NCBI RefSeq assembly: GCF_001975705.1
Contig: NZ_CP015091.1
Span: 1-64,000, forward strand
Direction of reading: 5' to 3'
DNA from: Salipiger abyssi
GTDB lineage: Bacteria; Pseudomonadota; Alphaproteobacteria; Rhodobacterales; Rhodobacteraceae
Length of the DNA stretch: 64,000 nucleotides
In this document: positions 28,461-37,893 of the stretch, one piece after another
Numbering within the stretch: the first letter of the stretch is position 1
How the letters are laid out: every line of letters begins with the position of its first letter
Notes under the pieces: model-generated
Told to the model about the DNA's origin: nothing
Database searches by the model: none
Seen by the model: only the letters and a program-made list of their open reading frames with translations
Translations under genes and position numbers: made by a program

Positions 28461-29368
28461 CAGACCAGATCCCGCAGCGCCGGGTGAATGAGCGTCTCCA
28501 GCTCCAGCCGACCCGGCGTCAGCCCCTGCTCGAAGGCGCAGTCCAGTGCGAATTCAAGGCTCTTGCGGTTTGCCTCCAGCCCGAAGGGCGCCACGTCATA
28601 TCCCAACTCCGACCGCGGCGTCGCGCGGGCCGCCTCGCCCAGCATCTGCCAGACCTGCCGCACCGCCTCGGGATACCGCGAGACCAGTTCCTCATCCGCC
28701 GCAACGATGTGGTTGATCTGCATGACACCGGTGCGCGCGACCCAGTCCCGCGCCGCCGCGTCGGGATCGGCGATCACGCAGCGCAGCCCGGGATGGGTGA
28801 TCTCGCGGCCCAGCACCGCCGCATCGACGGTGCCATCGAGCAGCAGCTCTTCCAGACTGCGCCCCTCGGCGTCTAGACGCTGCACATGCGGCGGGTCGCA
28901 GATCCCGTCCACATGAGAGTCGTCGGTGCAGAGCCAGTGCAGCTCCTCGGGGGCGATGCCGTATTGATGCCAGAGGATCGCCCGTACCAGCGTCACGGTG
29001 GTCACCGAATAGGAGCGTGCGGCGATGCGTTTGCCGCGCAGCGCTTCCGGGCCCCAGCGCTCGTCCGCGCGGGCGGCGAGAAAGCGGTGCTGGAACCGCC
29101 CCATGACCACCGCCGGCAGCAATGTCAGCGGACGCCCCATCGCGCGGGCCTGAAGAAAGGTCATCAGCGGCAGCTCGGAGATATCGTAAGCGCCCTCGCG
29201 CACCATCCGACGAAAGCCCTGCGGTGGCGTGCTGGCGTGGCAGAACTCAAGCTTCAGCCCGGGCGCCGAAAGACGCCCGGACAGCAGGGCCCGCGTGTTG
29301 GGCCGGTCGACCAGATGCACCCGCAGCGGGCGGGCACAGAGCCGGTCTTCGGTTTTGGTGTTACGCAC
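28460..29368 (-). CDS. 4,5-dihydroxyphthalate-decarboxylase-like / periplasmic-binding-fold protein
   Basis: A 302-residue protein with a bilobal NMT1/Pht5-like fold inferred from its segments: LRVHLVDRPNTRALLSGRL at the start, the AYDISELPLMTFLQARAMG turn typical of Pht5 relatives, and GKRIAARSYSVTTVTLVRAILWHQYGI. There is no signal peptide, which argues for an intracellular enzyme rather than a transport protein. Pht5 decarboxylates 4,5-dihydroxyphthalate to protocatechuate. It sits between the TctA gene and a flavoprotein gene, which supports catabolism of an imported aromatic di- or polycarboxylate; the exact substrate is unknown. Confidence 0.75.
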   Translation of the reverse strand: MRNTKTEDRLCARPLRVHLVDRPNTRALLSGRLSAPGLKLEFCHASTPPQGFRRMVREGAYDISELPLMTFLQARAMGRPLTLLPAVVMGRFQHRFLAARADERWGPEALRGKRIAARSYSVTTVTLVRAILWHQYGIAPEELHWLCTDDSHVDGICDPPHVQRLDAEGRSLEELLLDGTVDAAVLGREITHPGLRCVIADPDAAARDWVARTGVMQINHIVAADEELVSRYPEAVRQVWQMLGEAARATPRSELGYDVAPFGLEANRKSLEFALDCAFEQGLTPGRLELETLIHPALRDLV

Positions 29369-29401
29369 CGCCGGGCTCCGGCGATGCGTGAGGCCTGCCG
29401 A

Positions 29402-30901
29402 TCATTCGACAAACACCTCGTTGCGCGATTTCCGCACATTCGGCAGCGCGACGATCAGGATCATCACCAGTGCCACCAGCAGGATCCCCGCCGAGATCGG
29501 ACGCACCACGAAGGTGCCGATCTCGCCATGCGCCAGAAGCATCGCGCGGCGGAAATTCTCCTCGAGCATCGGCCCGAGCAGGAAGCCGAGCAGCAACGGC
29601 GCCGGTTCGCAGTCCAGTTCCCAGACGATGAAGCCGAAGATGAAGGCCACCAGAAGGACGTAGAGGCCGAAGCCGCTATTGGTCACGCTGAACACCCCGA
29701 TGCAGCAGAAGCCGACGATGGCCGGGAACAGGAACCGGTAGGGCACCGTCAGCAGGCGCACCCAGACCCCGATCAGCGGCAGGTTCAGCACCACCAGCAT
29801 CAGGTTGCCGAGCCACATTGAGGCGATGACGCCCCAGAACAGCTCGGGTCGCTCGTTGATGACATTGGGGCCGGGGGTGATGCCCTGGATGATCAGCGCG
29901 CCGATCATCATCGCCATCACCGGGTTCGACGGGATGCCCAGCGTCAGCATCGGGATGAAGGAGGTCTGCGCGCCGGCATTGTTGGCGCTCTCCGGCCCCG
30001 CGACACCCTCGATCGCCCCCTTGCCGAAGCGAGACGGGTCTTTCGCCATCTTGCGCTCGGTGGTGTAGGAGACGAAGGAGGAGAGCAGCGACCCGCCGCC
30101 CGGCAGCACGCCCAGCACAGAGCCGATGCCTGTGCCGCGCACCACCGGCATGGCGATCTGCTTGATCTCCTGCCAGCTCAGCATCAGCCGGCCGATGCTG
30201 CTCTTGGTGACGGTGCGCTCTTCGGGCGAGCGCAGGTTGCGCACGACTTCGCCCAGACCAAAGATCCCCATGGCCAGCGCCGAGAAGGACACCCCGTCCA
30301 TCAGCTCGGGGATATCCATGGTCATGCGGGTGACGCCGGTATAGACATCCTGCCCCACCAGCCCGAGCAGAATGCCGAGCACCGCCATGGTGATCGCCCG
30401 CAGCACCGAGCCGGAGGCCAGCGACACCGCGCCCAAAAGCCCCAGCACCATGAGCGAGAAATACTCCGCCGAGCCGAAGCTCATCGCCAGCTTGGTCAGC
30501 GGCGGCGAGGCCAGTGCGATGACGAAGGTGGCGACCGTGCCGGCAAAGAACGACCCAAGCGCCGCCGTGGCGAGCGCCGCCCCGGCGCGGCCCTGCTGGG
30601 CCATCTGGTAGCCGTCGAGCACCGTCACCGCCGCCGAGGACTCGCCCGGCAGGCTGAGCAGGATCGCGGTGGTCGAGCCGCCATATTGCGCGCCGTAATA
30701 GATGCCCGCCAGCAGCACCAGCGCGGATTCCGGCGGCACACCGTAGGTGATCGGCAGCAGCAGCGCGATGGTCGCCACAGGCCCGATGCCCGGCAGGACC
30801 CCGATCAGGGTGCCCATCAGCACACCGAGAAAGCAATACATGATGTTCTGGCTCGCAAGCGCGACGCTCAGACCGAGTTCGAGATGTTGGAAAAGCTCCA
30901 T
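29402..30901 (-). CDS. tctA: Tripartite tricarboxylate transporter large permease, TctA family
   Basis: A 499-residue inner-membrane protein with about ten to twelve helices. It has the two TctA signature stretches: GVLPGIGPVATIALLLPITYG with YGGSTTAILLSLPGESSA, and later GVLPGGGSLLSSFVSY with PESANNAGAQTSFIPML. It forms the translocation path of a secondary, ion-driven carboxylate importer together with TctB and the binding protein TctC, all three encoded here in order C-B-A. The start at 30901 lies 14 bases after the tctB stop and has GAGAGA upstream. Confidence 0.95.
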   Translation of the reverse strand: MELFQHLELGLSVALASQNIMYCFLGVLMGTLIGVLPGIGPVATIALLLPITYGVPPESALVLLAGIYYGAQYGGSTTAILLSLPGESSAAVTVLDGYQMAQQGRAGAALATAALGSFFAGTVATFVIALASPPLTKLAMSFGSAEYFSLMVLGLLGAVSLASGSVLRAITMAVLGILLGLVGQDVYTGVTRMTMDIPELMDGVSFSALAMGIFGLGEVVRNLRSPEERTVTKSSIGRLMLSWQEIKQIAMPVVRGTGIGSVLGVLPGGGSLLSSFVSYTTERKMAKDPSRFGKGAIEGVAGPESANNAGAQTSFIPMLTLGIPSNPVMAMMIGALIIQGITPGPNVINERPELFWGVIASMWLGNLMLVVLNLPLIGVWVRLLTVPYRFLFPAIVGFCCIGVFSVTNSGFGLYVLLVAFIFGFIVWELDCEPAPLLLGFLLGPMLEENFRRAMLLAHGEIGTFVVRPISAGILLVALVMILIVALPNVRKSRNEVFVE

Positions 30902-30914
30902 GATGGTCTCTCGC

Positions 30915-31376
30915 TCAATAGCTCACGAGCCAAGGCCCGAAGGTCGGCACGACGGCGCCGAGCCCGACCTTGAACACCAGCCAGGAAAAGACCGACATGA
31001 CCGCGCTCAGGCAGGTGGCCGAGAGCAGCGTGTTGCGCTTGTCGGCCATGGCGGCGGCGAAGATGGTCAGGAACAGCGTCGGCATCAGGCCGAGGCCCCG
31101 GATCGTCGACCCGAAGAACAGCAGCGCCACGACGATCATGATGATCGGGCGCCAGGGGATCGTCACGGTCGAGACGTCCGGCTTGCGCAGCCCCTCGACC
31201 AGGCTGACGACGCCAAGGATAAGCAGAAGCATCGCCATCGCGAAGGGGAAATACCCCGGCCCGAGCTGGCTCAGCGTTCCGAGATCGAGCTGTAGCGCGC
31301 CAAAGGCGAACGCGATTGCGAAGGCGATGAAAACCAGCCCTGCCCCGACCGTTTTATTGACTCTTACTTCCTGCAT
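30915..31376 (-). CDS. tctB: Tripartite tricarboxylate transporter small permease, TctB family
   Basis: A 153-residue membrane protein with four predicted helices and the family motif LGPGYFPFAMAMLLLILG. TctB is the small membrane subunit of the TTT transporter. I chose the ATG at 31376, 11 bases after GGAGG; an upstream start at 31439 would add a hydrophilic Arg/Glu-rich tail. The gene lies between tctC and tctA in the same orientation. Confidence 0.9.
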   Translation of the reverse strand: MQEVRVNKTVGAGLVFIAFAIAFAFGALQLDLGTLSQLGPGYFPFAMAMLLLILGVVSLVEGLRKPDVSTVTIPWRPIIMIVVALLFFGSTIRGLGLMPTLFLTIFAAAMADKRNTLLSATCLSAVMSVFSWLVFKVGLGAVVPTFGPWLVSY

Positions 31377-31479
31377 GATGCGAATTTCCTCCCTATCCGA
31401 ACCTGTACGTTCCGCCGCACGCCGGGTGCTGCCCGCCATGGATGCGGCGGGCAGCAGGCGTCACGACCGGAGCCGCCGC

Positions 31480-32457
31480 TCAGTCTTTCCTGATGTTCAG
31501 CTGCTCGACCACCGGGCCCCAGAGCGCGGTCAGCGAGTCGACCGCCGCCGCAAGATCCTCGGGGCTGCCCCCGACCGGATCCATCGCCATCGAGCTCAGC
31601 AGCTTCTTGCCCGCCTCGCCATCGAGATACTCGTTGATCGCGCCGTTCATGCTGGCGATGATCTCGTCCGGCGTGCCGGCTGGTGCCCAGATCGACTGAA
31701 GCCCCGAGGTTCCGAAATCGGCGAACTCCTCCACGCCGGTCTCGTTCAGCGCCGGAACGTCCGGGAACAGCGACATGCGGTCCTCGGTGCCCACGGCAAG
31801 CGCCTTGAGCGTCTCCGTGGAAAGCTGCGAGGTGTACCCCTGCAAGCCGTCGACACCATACATGAGCTGACCCGCGACCAGATCGTTCGAAAGCGGCCCG
31901 CCGCCCTTGTAGGGGATCACGTTCACTTCGAGGTCGAGCCGCCGGGCAGTCTCGGCCAGCAGCATATGGGGCGTGCTGCCGATGCCCGGAATGCCCACGT
32001 TGAGCTGACCGGGCTCGGCCCGCGCCAACTCGACGAACTCGGCAAATGTATTGGCCTCGGCCTCGGGGTTCGCGACGAAGACCATGGCGCTCTTGTTGAG
32101 CCGGATCACCGGCACAAAGGCTTCTTCGAAATCGTAGTCGAGATTGCCGTAGACCATCTTGTTGATCACCGCCACGCCAGTCGGCGCGAACAGGAAGGTA
32201 TAGCCATCTGGATCGGCCTTGGCCGCGGCGGACGCGCCGATGCTGCCACCGGCACCGCCACGGTTCTCGATGATGAACTGCTGGCCGAATTTCTCGCTGA
32301 GAAACTGCGCCACGGCGCGGGCCATCGTGTCGGAGCTGCCGCCCGCGGAATAGGGCACGATGATGGTCGGCGGCCGCGACGGCCACTCATCGGCGCTCGC
32401 AAGGCCCGGCAGCAAAAGCGTCGCAACGGCGGCAACGCTTGCAATCAGTCGTTTCAT
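31480..32457 (-). CDS. tctC: Tripartite tricarboxylate transporter substrate-binding protein, TctC/Bug family
   Basis: A 325-residue periplasmic binding protein. A Sec signal peptide ends in ASA at about residue 22. The Bug family hallmarks are present: SRPPTIIVPYSAGGSSDTMA near the N-terminus and the GGAGGSIGASAAAKADPDGY segment. Bug proteins bind carboxylates such as citrate, terephthalate or other aromatic acids. It is the first gene of the tctCBA - Pht5-like - flavoprotein operon and its promoter lies in the gap shared with the flavoprotein at 32915. Confidence 0.93.
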   Translation of the reverse strand: MKRLIASVAAVATLLLPGLASADEWPSRPPTIIVPYSAGGSSDTMARAVAQFLSEKFGQQFIIENRGGAGGSIGASAAAKADPDGYTFLFAPTGVAVINKMVYGNLDYDFEEAFVPVIRLNKSAMVFVANPEAEANTFAEFVELARAEPGQLNVGIPGIGSTPHMLLAETARRLDLEVNVIPYKGGGPLSNDLVAGQLMYGVDGLQGYTSQLSTETLKALAVGTEDRMSLFPDVPALNETGVEEFADFGTSGLQSIWAPAGTPDEIIASMNGAINEYLDGEAGKKLLSSMAMDPVGGSPEDLAAAVDSLTALWGPVVEQLNIRKD

Positions 32458-32914
32458 GATATCCTCCCTGGATCTCTTCTATCGGCGATGTGCCGGGGTA
32501 CCGAACGAAATGGCATGTTCGCGGTCGCAGACGTTTCTCCTCCCATCTGCTTGCGCTATTGCACGGACCCGCCCGTAAGCCGGGCTTGGCGGCAAATGCT
32601 CCGGTTCGCTCGAAGCTCCCCGTTCGTCACGGTGACCCAAATCCCAAATCAATGTAAAATACGAACCTACAATACTTTCATATGGCACTCATATGAAACC
32701 TGACTGCGCGATGCGCTTTTTCCCTGCGCGCACCATCCCGTCAGCGACGTGGCCCCAGTTAACATAGCACCGGCGTATCAAGACAAACAAAATCAGTATT
32801 TTGCCGGATCCCGGCATGGTTGTCTCATGACCCTGTCCCGAGTCGTGCCCGCCCTCCGGCGGGCAGCAGCGCTTCGGACATACGCATCTGAAGACAATCA
32901 CCGGACCCTCAGCC
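32458..32914. promoter_or_regulatory. Divergent promoter region between tctC and a flavoprotein gene, with a perfect inverted repeat
   Basis: A 457-base gap between divergent genes. At 32676-32698 half-sites TTTCATATG and CATATGAAA face each other across a 5-base spacer, inside an AT-rich stretch (32640-32700). This is a good candidate operator for a regulator of the divergent pair. I see no convincing gene in the gap; frames covering 32700-32900 have no family features. Confidence 0.5.
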
Positions 32915-34465
32915 ATGTCAGACCACGCGCCCACCCCCGACACACAGACCGATGTGGCCGTGATCGGCGCCGGCCCGGCGGGGCTTGCCGCCGCCGTCGC
33001 CGCCGCCTCGGCGGGCGCCTCGGTGACGGTGGTCGAGCTTTGCGACGATATCGGCGGGCGCGGTATCGTCAGCGGCGGCAATATCCATCTCGGCGGCGGC
33101 AACGCGCTTCAGGCGCGGCTGGGGATCGAGGACACGCCGGATGCGGTGTTCGCCGACTGGGTGCGCCACGATCTGCCCGAAAGCCGGTTCTGCGACCGCG
33201 ATCTGGTGCGCGCCTATGCGGATCACAGCGTTGAAACCTATGAGTTTCTCGCCGAGCATGGCGTGCGCTTCATCGACACGCCCACGGCGGTCAAGCTCGA
33301 TGTGAAATCGGTCGGACCGCAAAGCGTGCCCCGGGTGTTTCGCTGCGAGGAATGGCCGGTCGCCGAAGAGCTCGCACTGCGCGAAAGCGGGCGCAACGGG
33401 TCGGGTCTGGTCCGCGCGCTGGAGCGCAGCGCACGGCGGCTGGGGGTCGTGTTCCGGCTCGGTCACCGGATGACGCGGATCGCGCCAGGGCCCGAGGGTC
33501 AGCCGCAGATCGTGGAAGGCACCGCGCCGGACGGCCCCTTTGCGATCACCGCCCGGCGCGGCATCGTGCTGGCCACCGGCGGCAGCACCGGCAACGTCAA
33601 CTTCCGGCGGATCTTCGACCCGCGACTGACCGAGGAATACCAGCAGGTCGGCGCGCCGGTGGCGCAGCAGACCGGCGATGGCGAGATCGCGGCGATGGCC
33701 TATGGCGCCTCGCTCTGGGGCACGGCGGCGCAGACGGCGGGCACCTGTCTGGTGATGGCCAAGACCCATCACATCGGCTGCCGCTGGGGTTACAAGCGGC
33801 TGAAATACCGCACTGACAGCCCGCATTTCCCCCGCGCCGGCGCCACCGGGCTGACGGTGAGCGACTGGCAGAACGTCATCCTCGTCAATCAGGCTGGCAA
33901 GCGGTTCTGGAACGAAGAGGACGAGGATCAGGCGTTTTTCGATGCCGCGATGGGCTATTGCAGGCGCGAGGGCGCACCCGACGGCGGCGGCCCGATCTGG
34001 GCAATCTTCGATGCCGATGCGGTCGCGCGTGAGGGCTGGACCCCGGAGCCGCCGCATGTGGACCCGCGCTATTTCGCCAAAGGCGAGACGCTGGGCGAGC
34101 TGGTCGCCAATCTCGACAACCCCTATCAGAGCACCCCGCTGGACCGGGCGGCGCTCGCCGAGACGGTGGCGCGGTACAATTGCTTTGTCGCCGAGGGGGT
34201 GGACCGGGATTTCGGCAAGCCCCAGCCACGCTATCCGATCGCCCGCCCGCCGTTTTACGCCGCCTGGGCCACGCCGATGATCCATGACAGCCTCGCCGGG
34301 CTGCGGATCGACGGAGGCGCAAGGGTGATCGGCCTGGATGGCGCGCCAATCCCCGGGCTGTTCTGCGCCGGCGAGAGCCATGGCGGCTTTCCGCAGCACG
34401 GGCTGGGACGCTCGGTGCTGTTCGGGAGGCTGGCGGGGCTGGGGGCTGCGCGGCGGGAAGGGTAG
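32915..34465 (+). CDS. FAD-dependent oxidoreductase (fumarate-reductase-like FAD_binding_2 family)
   Basis: A 516-residue flavoprotein with VIGAGPAGLAAAVAAASAG (about residues 16-34), ELCDDIGGRGIVSGGN for the second FAD contact, and the C-terminal LFCAGESHGGFPQHGLGRSV. No signal peptide. It belongs to the fumarate reductase/KstD-like superfamily, where members dehydrogenate or reduce carboxylates and steroids. It is distinct from the flavoprotein at 27012 and is transcribed divergently from the tct operon, so it is probably part of the same catabolic programme. Confidence 0.88.
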   Translation: MSDHAPTPDTQTDVAVIGAGPAGLAAAVAAASAGASVTVVELCDDIGGRGIVSGGNIHLGGGNALQARLGIEDTPDAVFADWVRHDLPESRFCDRDLVRAYADHSVETYEFLAEHGVRFIDTPTAVKLDVKSVGPQSVPRVFRCEEWPVAEELALRESGRNGSGLVRALERSARRLGVVFRLGHRMTRIAPGPEGQPQIVEGTAPDGPFAITARRGIVLATGGSTGNVNFRRIFDPRLTEEYQQVGAPVAQQTGDGEIAAMAYGASLWGTAAQTAGTCLVMAKTHHIGCRWGYKRLKYRTDSPHFPRAGATGLTVSDWQNVILVNQAGKRFWNEEDEDQAFFDAAMGYCRREGAPDGGGPIWAIFDADAVAREGWTPEPPHVDPRYFAKGETLGELVANLDNPYQSTPLDRAALAETVARYNCFVAEGVDRDFGKPQPRYPIARPPFYAAWATPMIHDSLAGLRIDGGARVIGLDGAPIPGLFCAGESHGGFPQHGLGRSVLFGRLAGLGAARREG

Positions 34466-34571
34466 GATTTCCGTTTCCTGACGCGGTCCCTGCCAGAGTT
34501 GCCATGGGAGCCGCGCCGGGTATGGTTCGAGCCGCAGCCACCGACATGGATCACTTGATCCCCGCAAACAC

Positions 34572-34603
34572 AAGAAAACCGCCCGGCGCAGAACGCCGGG
34601 CGG
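34572..34603 (-). terminator. Intrinsic terminator after the second ThDP enzyme gene
   Basis: On the minus strand a perfect 10-base stem (34603-34594 with 34588-34579, CCGCCCGGCG type) with a 5-base loop is followed by a T-rich run (34578-34572). It lies 55 bases after the stop codon of the ThDP gene at 34658. Confidence 0.85.
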
Positions 34604-34657
34604 ATCGGGGAAGAGCAGGTTGCGCGGCGGGGGGAGCACACCGCGCAACGGGTTGCC

Positions 34658-36307
34658 TCAGATCGTCAGCTCTTCCACCTTGTAGCGCGATGTGACCGTT
34701 TCCTTCGAAGTCATGAACTCGAGCAGCACCGGAATGCCCTGCTGCGTCTTCTCGATGCCCCGCCGGATCGCCGGCACGATATCCTCGGGCCGGGTCACCC
34801 GCTCGCCATAGCCGCCAAAGGCCGTCGCCATGTCGGCATAGTTGCCGCTGATATCGGTCGAACGGAATTTCTCGGTCGAGACCGGCATCACGTCGAGTTC
34901 CAGCGCCATGCAATAGTTGTTCAGAAGCACCGACATGATCGGGATGCGCTCGCGCACACAGGTCTCGAAATCCATGCCGGTAAAGCCGATGGCCGCATCG
35001 CCCCACACATTGATGCAGAGCTTGTCCGGGCAGGCCACCTTGGCCCCCATCGCAAGTCCCAGCCCGTAGCCGAGCTGCGTGGTCTTGCCCCAGCCGATAT
35101 AGCTGAGCGGCGTCTCGCTCTGCCAGAAGGGCGAGAGCTGGTCGCGCGGGCTGCCGGCATCGTGGGTAATGATGGTGTTGGGCATATCCACGGTCTTTTG
35201 CAGATCCCAAAGCACCCGGTAGGGCGAGAGCGGTGCCTCATCCGAGGTAAGCTTGGGCAGCCATTCCGCCAGCCAGCCCTCATGCACCTCCTTGATCTCC
35301 GCGACCACGGCGCTGCGGTCACGCGGGCCGGAGAGCCGGGCTTTCATGACATCCAGCATCGCCGTCAGTGTCAGCCGCGAGTCGCCCAGCAGGCCGATCT
35401 CCAGCGGGATATCCTTGGCCAGATGGTTGGCGTCGTTGGTGTTGTGGATGACTTTCTTGCCGCTCGGCATCGCCACCCCGAAGGAGGTCTTGGTAAAGCT
35501 GCACCCGACACCGAAGATCACATCGGAGCGGTCTAGGAAATGCCGCACCGTGCGCGGGATCGCGGCCCCGCCCGACCCCAGCGCCAGCTCGTGGGTTTCG
35601 GGAAAGGCGCTTTTGCCCTCGAGGCTGGTGCAGATCGGAATGCCCGACAGCTCGACGAACTCTTTCAGCTCGGGCCAGGCCTTTGCGTAATGCACCCCCT
35701 GCCCCGCATAGATCACCGGGCGCTCGGCCGAGAGCAGCAGATCCACCGCCGCCTCGATCTCTGCCGGATCGGGCATCGAGCGCGCGATCTTGGCCGGCAC
35801 GTAATCGAGCGGCTCGGGCACTTCCTCCTGCCAGATATCCTTGGGGATCTCGACCAGCACTGGCCCGCCCCGGCCGTTGCGCAGGCGCGAGAACGCCCGG
35901 CGCATGATGTCGGGCACATCGGCGCCGCTGGTGATCGGCTCGGCGGACTTTGTCACCGAGCGCATGCTGGTCACCGAGTTGAAATTCGGCTCCACATGCG
36001 CGGCCTTGCGGTCGTAACCCATGGGCATGACCAGCAGCGGCACGGATTCGCCATAAGCCTGCGCCACGCCGCCAAAGGCGTTCTCGGCGCCGGGGCCGTG
36101 CTGCATGACGAAGACACCGATTTTTTCGCCCGATGTCATGCGCGAGATCGCGTCGGCCATATGCAGCCCGACCCGTTCCTGACGCACGATGATCGGACGG
36201 ATATCCGCCTTGGCGCTGTATTCGAGCATGTGGTTGAGCGGGTATCCGGCCACGACCTCGATACCCTCCCGTTTCAGGATCTCTGCGATTGCCTCACCGA
36301 CCTTCAT
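34658..36307 (-). CDS. Thiamine-diphosphate-requiring enzyme, acetolactate-synthase-like
   Basis: A 549-residue ThDP enzyme. The activating Glu is residue 44 (VRQERVGLHMADAISRMTSG), followed by QHGPGAENAFGGVAQAYGES, the acetolactate-synthase-type loop. The ThDP/Mg motif reads GDAAIGFTGMDFETCVRERI and ends LLNN. It may decarboxylate or ligate 2-keto acids; its active-site loop differs from the benzoylformate-decarboxylase-like enzyme at 23630. I chose the ATG at 36307 because AAGGGAGGTGAC precedes it. It is divergent from an FMN alpha-hydroxy-acid dehydrogenase, the probable supplier of its keto-acid substrate, and ends at a strong terminator. Confidence 0.88.
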   Translation of the reverse strand: MKVGEAIAEILKREGIEVVAGYPLNHMLEYSAKADIRPIIVRQERVGLHMADAISRMTSGEKIGVFVMQHGPGAENAFGGVAQAYGESVPLLVMPMGYDRKAAHVEPNFNSVTSMRSVTKSAEPITSGADVPDIMRRAFSRLRNGRGGPVLVEIPKDIWQEEVPEPLDYVPAKIARSMPDPAEIEAAVDLLLSAERPVIYAGQGVHYAKAWPELKEFVELSGIPICTSLEGKSAFPETHELALGSGGAAIPRTVRHFLDRSDVIFGVGCSFTKTSFGVAMPSGKKVIHNTNDANHLAKDIPLEIGLLGDSRLTLTAMLDVMKARLSGPRDRSAVVAEIKEVHEGWLAEWLPKLTSDEAPLSPYRVLWDLQKTVDMPNTIITHDAGSPRDQLSPFWQSETPLSYIGWGKTTQLGYGLGLAMGAKVACPDKLCINVWGDAAIGFTGMDFETCVRERIPIMSVLLNNYCMALELDVMPVSTEKFRSTDISGNYADMATAFGGYGERVTRPEDIVPAIRRGIEKTQQGIPVLLEFMTSKETVTSRYKVEELTI

Positions 36308-36662
36308 GTCACCTCCCTTGCGACCGCCTGCCCCGGGGACACGGAAACCGCGCGGACAGGCAGACTTGTTCTGCACCCTGCCGGACTGGCGGGGCACACG
36401 TGGCGAGCCTGCGGCAGTTCATACGGTGAGTAAAATACATATGGTGTCTTTCAGGATATGGCAGAGCGCATGCATAGCCACGATCCGGCAGTTTCCCATT
36501 GTACTGAATATGATGTCCACCGTCGCGACCGACGTTTTCCGTCCGGGCATGGGGCGTCATGCATATCTGTTAACTATCCAACGCCCCGGCGCAGAATATT
36601 GGCGCGCGCGCGGCTTTTGCGCCAAGCTCGCCCCGAGCAGATCGCGTTTCGAAGGGGGGAGA
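36308..36662. promoter_or_regulatory. 355-base divergent promoter region between ThDP and FMN enzyme genes
   Basis: The gap holds the promoters of the divergent enzyme pair. The stretch 36420-36460 is AT-richer and contains a ACATATGGTGT segment, and 36555-36600 is AT-richer before the FMN gene. I see no complete gene and cannot fix the promoter boxes. A plus-strand frame open across this gap is just the upstream extension of the FMN gene. Confidence 0.4.
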
Positions 36663-37841
36663 ATGTTTCGAGCCAGGATCGCCAATGTCGCGGATCTCGA
36701 AAGGCGGGCGCGGCAACGCATGCCGCGTTTCGCCTATAATTACCTGACCGGGGGCGCCGGAGACAGCGCCAGCACGCATCGCAACCGCCGCGCGCTTCAG
36801 GAGATGGTCTTTGCCACGCGCCGGCTGGTCGGCGCCGATATCCGCACCGAAGTCAAGCTCTTCGGGCAAGAATACAGCGCACCGCTGGGGGTCGCCCCTT
36901 TGGGCATGGCAAATGTCGCCTGGCCCGGGCTCGACCTGATGCTGGCGCGCAGCGCCCGAGAGGCCAGGCTGCCCTTCGTGCTGAGCACCATGGCCACCAC
37001 CACGATCGAAGCGGCGGCAGAGGCGGCGGAAGAGTGCTTCTGGTTCCAGCTCTATATCGCGAAATCCGACGAGATCACCTTTGGCCTGATCGACCGCGCG
37101 CGCGAGGCCGGCACCGATGTGCTGGTACTGACCGTCGATGTGCCCGCGCCCTCGCGCCGCAACGCCTCGATCCGCGATGGGTTCGAGCTGCCGCTGCGCT
37201 ATACGCCAAGGCTGCTCGCCGATCTGGCCCTGCATCCGCGCTGGAGCATCCAGACCCTGCTGGCCGGCGCCCCGCTGATGCGGAACTATGCCGCCTACGC
37301 GAAATCCGAGAACACCCAGAAGGTTGGCGCCTTTGCCGGCAAGCGCAACAAGTTCGGCACCACCTGGGACGACTTCAAGCGCATCCGCGAGGCCTGGCAG
37401 GGACGTCTGGTGATCAAAGGCATTTCCAACGGCGAGGACGCCGCCCGCGCGGTGCGCGAAGGGGCGGACGCGGTCTGGGTGTCGAACCATGGCGGGCGAC
37501 AGCTCGAATCCTCACCCGCGACCGTCGATCTGCTGCCCGCGGTGCGCGCGGCGACCCCCGACAACGTTCCGGTGTTTTTCGACGGCGGCGTGCGCGGCGG
37601 CGAGGATATCGTCAAGGGCACGGCGCTTGGCGCGGATATGGTTTTCGCGGGCCGCAGCTTTGCCTATGCGGGCGCGGCGGGCGGTCAGGCCGCGACGACG
37701 CAATGCATGGAGATCCTGATCGCCGAAATGCGCTCGACCATGGCGCAGATCGGCCTGCACAGCCCCGAAGCGCTGCGCAGCGCGCCTGTCTTCTTCGGCC
37801 AGGAAGCGGAGCGGATGGTGCCCGGCAAGGCCGCCGAGTGA
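36663..37841 (+). CDS. FMN-dependent alpha-hydroxy-acid dehydrogenase (L-lactate/mandelate dehydrogenase-like)
   Basis: A 392-residue flavoprotein with all family residues: active-site His276 in SNHGGRQLES, FQLYIAK, VLTVDVPAPSRRN, the Lys in VIKGISN, and FDGGVRGGEDIVKGTALGA. The roughly 35-residue extra loop after the TVD segment (LADLALHPRWSIQTLL region) is the membrane-contact-type insertion found in L-lactate and mandelate dehydrogenases, suggesting quinone-linked membrane association. The ATG at 36663 follows AAGGGGGGAGA. It pairs divergently with the ThDP enzyme. A small universal-stress gene follows by 52 bases. Confidence 0.9.
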   Translation: MFRARIANVADLERRARQRMPRFAYNYLTGGAGDSASTHRNRRALQEMVFATRRLVGADIRTEVKLFGQEYSAPLGVAPLGMANVAWPGLDLMLARSAREARLPFVLSTMATTTIEAAAEAAEECFWFQLYIAKSDEITFGLIDRAREAGTDVLVLTVDVPAPSRRNASIRDGFELPLRYTPRLLADLALHPRWSIQTLLAGAPLMRNYAAYAKSENTQKVGAFAGKRNKFGTTWDDFKRIREAWQGRLVIKGISNGEDAARAVREGADAVWVSNHGGRQLESSPATVDLLPAVRAATPDNVPVFFDGGVRGGEDIVKGTALGADMVFAGRSFAYAGAAGGQAATTQCMEILIAEMRSTMAQIGLHSPEALRSAPVFFGQEAERMVPGKAAE

Positions 37842-37893
37842 GAAAAAACGCAACGGGGCCAATTGGCCCGCGGTTCGGCATGGAGGAGAGCCA

